A stretch of DNA of 64,000 bases from Gnetum montanum (lineage: Eukaryota > Streptophyta > Gnetopsida > Gnetales > Gnetaceae), in assembly GCA_015680685.1 (NCBI GenBank), contig MNCI01003637.1:135144-199143 (forward strand), written 5' to 3'. The notes beneath the pieces are model-generated. The model was not told the origin of the DNA and made no database searches. It saw only the letters and a list, made by a program, of their open reading frames with translations. A program made the position numbers and the translations under genes. Within the stretch, counting starts at the first letter, position 1; every line of letters begins with the position of its first letter. Positions 56,998 to 64,000 of this stretch are shown here, piece after piece.

Positions 56998-57970
56998 TGA
57001 TGAGGGCGGCTACTCTAGTAGTTATTCTAATTATTAGAGTGGTTACTCTAGCAGTTACTGTAATTATTAGAGTGATTACTTTAGTGGGTACTCTAGTTAT
57101 TACTCTAATTATTAGAGTGGTTTCTCTAGTAGTTATTCTAATTATTTGAGTGGTTACTTTAGTAGTTATTCTAATTATTAGAGCAGTTACTCTAATTATT
57201 AGAGTAGTTGCTCCCAAGCCTATAAATATAGTACCCAGGTGCACAATTGAAAGGGAAGTCTTTTAGCAATCAAGTAGCGAAACTCTTGTAGTTTGTTTGA
57301 AAGTTAAAGTATTTTTCAAGTGCTTGCAACAGGAGGTCTAAGTGTGGATGAATCTTTATTTGAGCATTATGTACCTGAGCACACCTTGTGTACAAAAATA
57401 AAGATGAGCTCTTTGATTAATCCTTGCAACATTTGAGATTTGTTTTCTTACACATTTCTTTTATTTTATTTTCTTATGCATTTATTTTATTTTATGCACT
57501 TTAAATTTATGTTATTAGCACAAAAATTTATTTTGATCAATTAAGAAAATCATTAAATTACACAAGCACGACCACTTTGAGCATGTGTGTAATACATGGT
57601 ACCCCAGTAATAATTAGCGTTTGGTAATCCTAGTAGTATTTCACTAGTTCAGGATGTGTACGGTAAGTGGAAACAGATGCTGGTGTTAGGATTAGTTAAT
57701 GAGTAGTTAAGTTAAATTAGTTACTTAGTTACCTCTCTCCTTCCCTACTAGTGTAGGACATAAAAACACAAAAGCTATAAAAATCATATGCCTCAAGCTT
57801 ACTTAGCCATACAATCATGACATACAGGTAAGCTTGGAAAAACAATGATGAACCAATCCATCCTTATTCCATAAGGGCGCATAAGCACTTAGTCCCTAGA
57901 ATTCAACCAGATTATGCATGAAATGCTTGTATTCGTATGGTTGAGCATAGGGGTACCTCGCCACTCATCA
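56998..57970 (+). repeat. 5' LTR of F
   Basis: 973 bp, TGATGAGGGCGGC...GCCACTCATCA. U3 tip 57003-57207: about ten copies of the (ACTCTAAT)T/A(ATTAGAGT) palindrome. TATA box 57221-57228, AATAAA 57397-57402. Confidence 0.92.
57221..57228 (+). promoter_or_regulatory. TATA box of F
   Basis: TATAAATA after the palindrome array. This is the same position and context as in D1. Confidence 0.7.
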
Positions 57971-57990
57971 TTGGCATTATTGTCGGGGAC
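57971..57990 (+). other. Primer binding site of F
   Basis: TTGGCATTATTGTCGGGGAC directly after the LTR, a worn tRNA-Asp-type site. Confidence 0.85.
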
Positions 57991-58106
57991 TTAATTATTT
58001 GTGCACTAACGAGAACATAGGAAATCATTCACATCATTGGAGTGAACCCTTAGGGTTGGTTGAGAAAATAATAAACAAGAATACATTGCACATTGAACAA
58101 ACAAGT

Positions 58107-59790
58107 ATGTCTCCTTCTTTGTATGAAAGCGCATCATCGCCAGGTCTGAAACAGAAAATAGTTGGCGGCATAATACACATGATGTTGATCCACCAGTTCC
58201 TTAACAAGTTCGAGTGGTATATATTCATCTCGATGAGTATATACCAGACTTCACCTTTATCCTACATTAAGTTCACCACCCTCATTATGTGGGCGATGAG
58301 TATATACCATACTTCACCTTTACCAGTTCCTTTAAGACATGAGTATTAGAATTCCAACAAGGCATCAGAAAGATAGTAGGATCAAGAGATTAGATATGAA
58401 CAACATTCCACGATTTGAAGGGGGATACAACGCTAATCCTCAGAATCATTTATAAGAATTTCATGATGCGTGTGCCTTAAAAAACATAGAGAACGAATGG
58501 AAAAAACTTAATTGTACCCATGGACATTAGTTAAAGAAGCAAAAAGCTGGTACCAGTCTTTAGAACCAGAATCCATTCGTAGGTGGAACACTATGTTAGA
58601 ACTATTTAATGACAAGTACCAAATGTACTCATGAGTGTCTAACTTGCAAAAGAAAATACAAGGCTAGAAATAAGGAGGACATGAGCCCTTGGATGCTGCC
58701 ATGGGCCACTACTATGCATTGTTACATTATTGTCCTAGCCATGGTTATTCACAAAGGGATCAACTGCACCATCTCATGGATGGGCTTAGGCATGAAATGA
58801 GAAGAATCCTTGGGAGTTATGCCCAAGGGAGACTATCCAAGCTTAGGTTCCATTAAATTAAAATACTATTGGAGCAAGTTTCTAAGGAATAAGGTGATCT
58901 ATGAAAGACAAAGAGTGCAAAAGAGTATAACCAAGATCCTTCCCTTCGGAAGAGGGGAGTAAGATTTTATGATGATGAAGAAGAGTCATCACTCAAAGAG
59001 ATGGTGAATAGGAAAACGTTTCCTATCCAAAAGATGACATCAGAATTTTTAGCAAAGGTAGACCAAATGTGGGATTTCCTAGACAATAGATTTCAAACTA
59101 TTCCTAAAATAGTAGATAAGTCTAGAGAGCAAGGTAGTGAGAAAAGAAAAAAGAAAGAGGTTGAACATGCACATAACAAGGGTAAGGGCAAAGTTTCCAT
59201 CGTTGAAGAGGTTGTGGATTCAAAAAAAAAACAATGACAATGGATGTGAGATATGTGAATATGACCATCCTAAGGGATGTTTCCTTGTAATCTCACATGT
59301 GCAGAAGTCTGGGGTGTATGCACTCAACCCATGATTAAACAAAAGTAAAACACCCCAAAGGTTACCTTATCCTCAAGGTAACTCAGGGCAATTCCACTAA
59401 CCCTTAAATATTATTCCAATGGAACTCCACCACAACCGATTGAGCAATATCAACAGTGGTAGCACCCACAATCATGGGGAATGCCACCACCAAGGAAACA
59501 GCATCCTTACTGGCAATCTAACCCATATGGATATTATGTGTAGTAGCCAATCTCCCCATGTGACTCTACTGGTCACGTCACTCCTCAACCTCACTACCAA
59601 GTCCATGAGTATTATGGGAGTCCCTCTTCTAGAGGCAATATTATGCAAGCATATCATCCTTCTCATCCAGCTGCATCTCTTCCACCAATAGCTCCACTAC
59701 CACCTGCTCCCGTGATGTAAGGTGAAATCCCTACCCAACTGCAACAACATAATGCCACGAGGGCTGTTAACTCTCAACCTACTGTTGGTT
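58107..59790 (+). pseudogene. gag of F
   Basis: ATG at 58107 (MSPSLYESASSP). The N-terminal block is shortened and scrambled at 58215-58330, where 'gatgagtatatacca' occurs twice. Capsid-like block at 58370-58620: RIKRLDMNNIPRFEGGYNAN, FHDACALKNIENEWKKL. Then SPWMLPWATTM in another frame, KRKKKEVEHA, a knuckle-like CEICEYDHPKGC (59250-59285) and a Pro/Gln-rich linker. Broken by many stops. Confidence 0.8.
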
Positions 59791-60460
59791 CCAGCAACCA
59801 CATGAAGAAAAGACCTTTCTGTAGAACCAACAATCCAACCAAGCCCTTGCAATTACAAGTTGCTAATTCCTTAGATGCCTTAGTATCAATCAAAACTTTA
59901 GAGCCCCCTTCAACCCAATCACTGCACTTAACGCATATGGTCATGCTAACACATGCCATCACTAATTGGATCAAAGCTTGTCACCTTCCTAGGAAATTCT
60001 CTAATCCTAGGAGTCCTCTGATATACTTACAAATCGTTGGAAATGCGCCATGCAAGGCTCTTTCTGATTCAAGTTCTAGTGTCAACTTGATTTCTCAAAA
60101 AATGTACAAGGCCTAGAACTTGCCTCCATTGAAAAAGAGCAACATTTGTCTAGAGTTGACCGACCAGTCCATCACTACCCCATTGGGACTAGTGGAAGAC
60201 ATTGTTATCACTATTTGTGGGTGGTCATACCCAGCTAACTTCCTAGTGATTCAGGTAAATAGTGGTAAGGGGGACTTCCCAATCATAATGGGAAGAGCAT
60301 GACTAAGCACCATCGATGCACACTTAGAAATCAGTGATTTTTTCCTAAAAATATCAAAGGAAAATACATTTGGAAAGATCAAGAAGAAAAAAGTTTTGTG
60401 CATCGCATATAGTGATACAATGTTTAATTACATGCAAAGGTCATGGTTTGTGTAAATTTT
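59791..60460 (+). pseudogene. Protease of F
   Basis: MKKRPFCRTNNPTKPLQLQ, then ALSDSSSSVNLISQKMYKA: the catalytic Asp region, altered from ALLDSSSGVNLI. Stop at 60114-60116, then LPPLKKSNICLELTDQSI, GLVEDIVITICGWSYPANF and GDFPIIMGRA, followed by another stop. The order is the same as in D2 and C. Confidence 0.8.
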
Positions 60461-60699
60461 AACATACAAAGATGCCTGTATGCAGCAGCCACATGACAGG
60501 AAGGCACATAGTGGTTGATAGCTGATAAAGAAAGTAGTTCACTCAGATGCGTGGAATCAACTAAGGGTTTGACTTGCACTTACATCAATAGCATAGACGC
60601 ATCAGAGTAAGTCCATCACCAACTTTCAAGTCTTAACCTTGAAAATGTCAACTAGGGAAAGTTGGAAACCCTTGAGAAATTTAAGTAGGAGCTCCTCAA

Positions 60700-61792
60700 G
60701 ATGAAACCATTGTCCATCGTTATGGAATACACGTTTCTTAAAAATGAAAAACTTGTAATTATCAACACTAAGCTTGCTCCTCAACAGAAAGAAGAACTAC
60801 TGAAGGTAATCAATAGATGGTCAAAAGCATTTGCTTGGTCATATCTCGAATTAACTAGAATAGATCTTAGGATATGCCAACATAGGATTTACACCAACCC
60901 TTCTATGAAGCCTCGAAGACAACCACAGAGGTGTTTGAACCCAAAGTTGAAGCAAGTAGTCAAGGAAGAAATTGAATAGCTTCTGAAGGCTGGGTTCATA
61001 TACCCCATTGCTAATAGTGAATGGGTTAGCCCCTTAGTTATTGTGCCTAAAAAGGGAGGCAAATGGAGGGTGTGCATAGATTTCAGGCTACTAAATATGG
61101 TAACATTCAAAGATCACTTTCCATTGCCATTTGTTAACCAAGTCTTAGACACCATCACAAGGCATCACTATTATAATTTTCTAGATGGATATAGTAGATA
61201 GAACCAAATAAAAATAGCCCCAGAAGACCAAGCCAAGACTATGTTCACCAATCCTTGGGGAACGTTTTCATACAAACAAATGCCATTTGGCTTGTGCAAT
61301 GCCCCTACAACATTTTAACGACTAGTTCTAAGCATATTCCAACAGCAAATAGGGAATGGCGTGGAGGTCTTTATGGATGACTTCTCCACTTATGGAGCAA
61401 ACTTTGATCAAGCCTTGGACTGGTTGGAGCAAGTGTTAAAAAGATGTGCAGAAACAAATTTGAGGCTCAACTAGCGAAAAATTAATTTGATGATCCAAGA
61501 AGGCATAGTACTAGGGCACAAAATCTCACACATAGAGATAGAGGTAGACCTCGAGAAAATCAAAATTATCCAAGGAATTACCCATCAACCAGAAACTATC
61601 AAAGATATTCAGTCATTCCTTGGACATATTGGCTACTATAGGAGATTTATTGAGAGCTTTTCAAAGGTTTCCAAATCATTGGAAAAATTAACAAAAAAGG
61701 ATGTACCTTTTGAGTGGACCAGGGAATGCAAATTAGCATTCCAAACTCTGAAATAGAAGCTAGTAGAAACATCCATTCTACAAGCTCCTAAT
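60700..61792 (+). pseudogene. RT of F, interrupted by G
   Basis: AFAWSYLELTRIDLRICQH and RIYTNPSMKPRRQPQ lead into PKKGGKWRVCIDFRLLN, DHFPLPFVNQVLDT, YYNFLDGYSR, a stop, IAPEDQAKTM, MPFGLCNAPTTF, QQQIGNGVEVFMDDFSTYG (the catalytic MDD is intact), GIVLGHKISH, DLEKIKIIQGIT, SFLGHIGYYRRFIESFSKVS and VPFEWTRECKLAFQTLK. It ends in the RNase H start (LVETSILQAPN), where G begins. Four or more stops. Confidence 0.9.
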
Positions 61793-62493
61793 TGAAACAC
61801 CACAAAAATTTTAGCAACACTTCTAGACAACTTCAGAGCCTCTGAAATGACTTCAAGTAGCCCACCATGGAGTAAGCAAGGTTCCCCTGGGGCCCATAGA
61901 TCACGACGACAAGTTTTGGTGTCAAAAATCATCAGTTTCAAGGTCAAAAAGTGCAATTTTGGCTAAGTACACTGTGCAGACGTTGCACAGTGTAAGGATC
62001 AGCGTCACCAACTTTTGGAGTCCCAAAACTGAGTCAAAACAAGCCAAAATTGAGCATAAGGATCCCCCATGACCTTCACCAAGGTCCCCAGTAGCTCCTA
62101 GACTCCAGAAAATCAAGATTTGGGCCTCAAATGTGCCATTTTGACTTGGTGATGCTGGGGTTACTTTTTCAGATGTTGCACAACGTAAGGATCAGCTTCA
62201 CCAACTTTTAGAGCCCCAAAATTGAGCCAAAATGACTTGATTTCAAGAGTGCAAGTCATCCGTAGGGTTCACTATTGATAACTATGGGTCCCAACCTTCA
62301 GAAATTCCAGATTTCAGCTCAAAATTGCAAGTTTTGGAGGTCACACTGTAGGTCACACTGCAGGTTACGCTAGATGCTAAACAAGCAAGGAAGAATTAAT
62401 CCTCCTTGATTTTCTTTATAAATTTTTATCATTTGAGGGCTTGTCTAAATTATTTGTATTTTCATGGGCTTGAATGATCCACACGTTGTGAGA

Positions 62494-62733
62494 TACATTG
62501 AACTTGGTCAAAGAAGGCAAATATCTAGCACACATCGAACTCGTGCACAACTATCCAATACAGATGCATTGAACCTGGTCAAGGAAGGAAAATATCCAGC
62601 ACACATCCAACTTGTGCATAACTATCCAACATAGATACATTAATCCTGGTCAAAAAGGCAAATATCTAGCACACATCCAACTCATGCACAACTATCCAAC
62701 ACAAATACATTGAACCTGGTCAAAGAATGCAAC
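62494..62733 (+). repeat. 71-bp tandem repeat in U3 of G, about 3.3 units
   Basis: Units start 'cattgaacctggtcaa' near 62496, 62567, 62638 and 62708, just upstream of the TATA box. Confidence 0.85.
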
Positions 62734-62754
62734 TTCCCAAGCCTAGCCCAACCT

Positions 62755-62762
62755 TATAAATA
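62755..62762 (+). promoter_or_regulatory. TATA box of G
   Basis: TATAAATA in 'accttataaatacc', right after the 71-bp repeats. Confidence 0.65.
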
Positions 62763-63387
62763 CCCTATCAATTTACATAAATAGGGGAGGCAAGAGAGGA
62801 GGACAAGAAGAAGAAGAAGATTGGAAGAGGAAAAGATTGGAGAGATTGGCAATTCTGAAGGAGGACAGAAATTGCAATCCTTGGGCACTTGGCACATCTG
62901 ATTGTTGGCTTTCAAGTTCTTCTCACGTTCATCCCATTTCATCGTTGCATCATCATGTCATATCATTCCGGGGCTAGGCGTTTGACTTGCCATCCACACG
63001 TGTGCAACTACGCTTTGACCGGTGCACATTTTTTTAAAACAATATAATACAGTTTCATTATTGGCTCCCATTTACATTGTTTAGTTCTGTTTATGCTTTA
63101 CAAATATAACTTTGTTTATGCTTTATTCATAATTTAGTACGATTTACTTACATTTCGTATCATTGTTTACATTCCGTTTACATCCTGTTTATGATACCCC
63201 AGCGCTAGCTGTAGCTTACGCTCGGGGAAGTCCTTGGTTGATTTGCATGCAAACCATCCAAGGCACTTTGCCTTCGTTCCCTTTTCTAGCTTACCCTCAA
63301 GCGAAGGCAGGGTCAGCTGTGTCTACCTGACGATTTCTTGGTGTCTATTTCCATTCCAGCCTTACAGCAACAATTTAGGACGGTACA

Positions 63388-63411
63388 GTTTTGGGCGCTA
63401 GAAGAAGGGCC
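63388..63411 (+). other. Primer binding site of G
   Basis: GTTTTGGGCGCTAGAAGAAG then GGCC follows the LTR end. It aligns with the site of B. Confidence 0.65.
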
Positions 63412-63574
63412 ACTTTCTTGTTATTGGTTAAAACCTCACTACCTATCAAAACTCATCCATCTTGTCCATTTGAGTCTCTTCATCCCTGTTGATCACACTA
63501 AGCTTGTGTCACCCCATGCTACAACTGCTTACGATCCAACTCCATTCGTCTACCCCAGTCCATTCACGTTTATC

Positions 63575-64000
63575 ATGGAATCCTCCCAAATCAACCCAGT
63601 AACACTACCAATTGCTAACTTTGGGGTCGAAGCTTCAAACCTTGTGACTGCTACAGAATCCATAACTATTTTTGAACGTGTAAATCCTCAAGGCCCTACA
63701 TACCAGTCCCTCAAGCTACAAGGCAAAGGTCCCATTCACGCAACTCTTACACCTGAACAGTATAATTTTATCTATGTCAAAATCCAAGCCAACCTACCCA
63801 TTGATCGTATAGAAAGGGAAGCTAAGCGAGAATATGAATTCATCCATAAAGGAGGACGTGAGTTTATCCCTTCAGCTTTTGACATAATCCCACTATCTGA
63901 AAACCATCATAAACTCATATCCCAACTTCTTATGACTAGAAGTCAAGCCTTACAACTACCTCCCATAGAGCCTCAAGACGAAGAAGATGACTTTGCAGCC
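63575..64000 (+). CDS. First ORF of G (Gag-like N-terminal domain), open at the window end
   Basis: ATG at 63575 and 142 codons without a stop to the last base; the frame is also open upstream to the primer site, so the start is a choice (first ATG, in 'tttatcatgg'). Begins MESSQINPVTLPIANFG, continues LKLQGKGPIHATLTPEQYNF, KIQANLPIDRIEREAKREYE, HKGGREFIPSAFDIIPLSEN, LISQLLMTRSQ and EPQDEEDDFAA. Each block has a counterpart in B (18490-18180). No known domain is recognised. It may be an Ogre-type ORF1 or the front of gag. It would be made in the cytoplasm as a structural or accessory protein. This is one of two frames in the window without visible damage. Confidence 0.7.
   Translation, partial: MESSQINPVTLPIANFGVEASNLVTATESITIFERVNPQGPTYQSLKLQGKGPIHATLTPEQYNFIYVKIQANLPIDRIEREAKREYEFIHKGGREFIPSAFDIIPLSENHHKLISQLLMTRSQALQLPPIEPQDEEDDFAA

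Larger units (their letters stand above)
56998..61792 (+). mobile_element. Element F: Athila-like, plus strand, cut by G
   Basis: 5' LTR, primer site, gag, protease and RT in order; the RNase H start is cut at 61792 by the LTR of G. The remainder and 3' LTR lie outside the window. F itself begins directly in E gag, so it was probably inserted there. Confidence 0.85.
61793..63387 (+). repeat. 5' LTR of G
   Basis: About 1595 bp. Its last ~200 bases match the U5 of B ('accctcaagcgaaggcagg' 'gtc', 'cattccagcc', 'ggtaca'), while the U3 is unrelated and has no GCGTATACGC. TATA box at 62755. A ~65-bp piece with 'ttgcacagtgtaagg' is repeated near 61980 and 62170. Confidence 0.82.
61793..64000 (+). 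mobile_element. Element G: relative of B, 5' end only
   Basis: Starts TGAAACACCACAAAAATTTT, like the LTR of B (TGAAACACCACAAAATTTTG). Its LTR end GGTACA and primer site match those of B. It lies inside F. The rest is beyond the window. Confidence 0.85.

Noticed and set aside
56951-57244. 97-codon minus-strand frame rich in Thr/Ile/Arg repeats
   Set aside because: It is a translation of the ATTAGAGT palindrome array in the LTR tip of F.

Overview
This is nuclear DNA from a plant, almost certainly a vascular plant with a large, repeat-rich genome. Plant-type Ty3/gypsy families dominate (Athila-like, Tat/Ogre-like with two RNase H domains, and a chromovirus), together with plant-style tRNA primer sites, a LINE, tRNA-derived SINEs and a 5S rRNA-derived relic. 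No intact host gene is visible. The heavy nesting and the CG-to-TG/CA decay suggest a slow-turnover genome. A gymnosperm is possible, but the sequence does not prove it.

Layout. (1) 1-5665: fossil Tat-type pol (K, + strand) and two SINE copies. (2) 5666-28096: a four-level nest. A SINE tail holds a solo Athila-type LTR (D1, target duplication CCTAT). D1 holds element C (5864-27247, minus strand, duplication GTAGT), which has gag and protease but no RT or integrase. The 3' LTR of C holds element B (6047-20326, minus strand, duplication GGTAT), a 14.3-kb Tat/Ogre-like element. (3) 28102-39560: a minus-strand LINE (J) split by Athila-like element D2 (29457-38993, duplication ATTAA), which contains a 565-base N gap. 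(4) 40485-51355: a decayed chromovirus (H, minus strand) whose gag is split by element I (45193-50449, duplication AGAATC). I is an LTR element without recognisable gag or pol; it holds a 22-bp minisatellite, a 5S-like relic and a CCR4-type nuclease pseudogene. (5) 53331-64000: Athila-like E (minus strand) cut off by Athila-like F (plus strand), in turn cut by G, a relative of B. G's 5' LTR is complete, and its first ORF is still open at the window edge.

How the parts relate. C, D1, D2, E and F share one LTR body (TATA box, AATAAA signal, tRNA-Asp-type primer site) and one gag-protease type, but the U3 tips differ: ACTCTAAT/ATTAGAGT palindromes in D1, D2 and F, GCGATATCGC palindromes in C. 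B and G share the end of their U5, the primer site and an N-terminal Gag-like domain, while their U3 regions are unrelated; that of B is full of GCGTATACGC palindromes.

The most interesting feature is in the 2.4-kb spacer that separates protease from RT in B. The spacer carries, on the opposite strand, a predicted three-exon gene (12674-13958) with its own TATA box, phase-compatible introns and an open 142-residue reading frame. All coding regions of B, C, D2, E, F, H, J and K carry stops or frameshifts; only the antisense gene of B and the first ORF of G are open in what can be seen. All assignments were made by reading the sequence; no database search was run.
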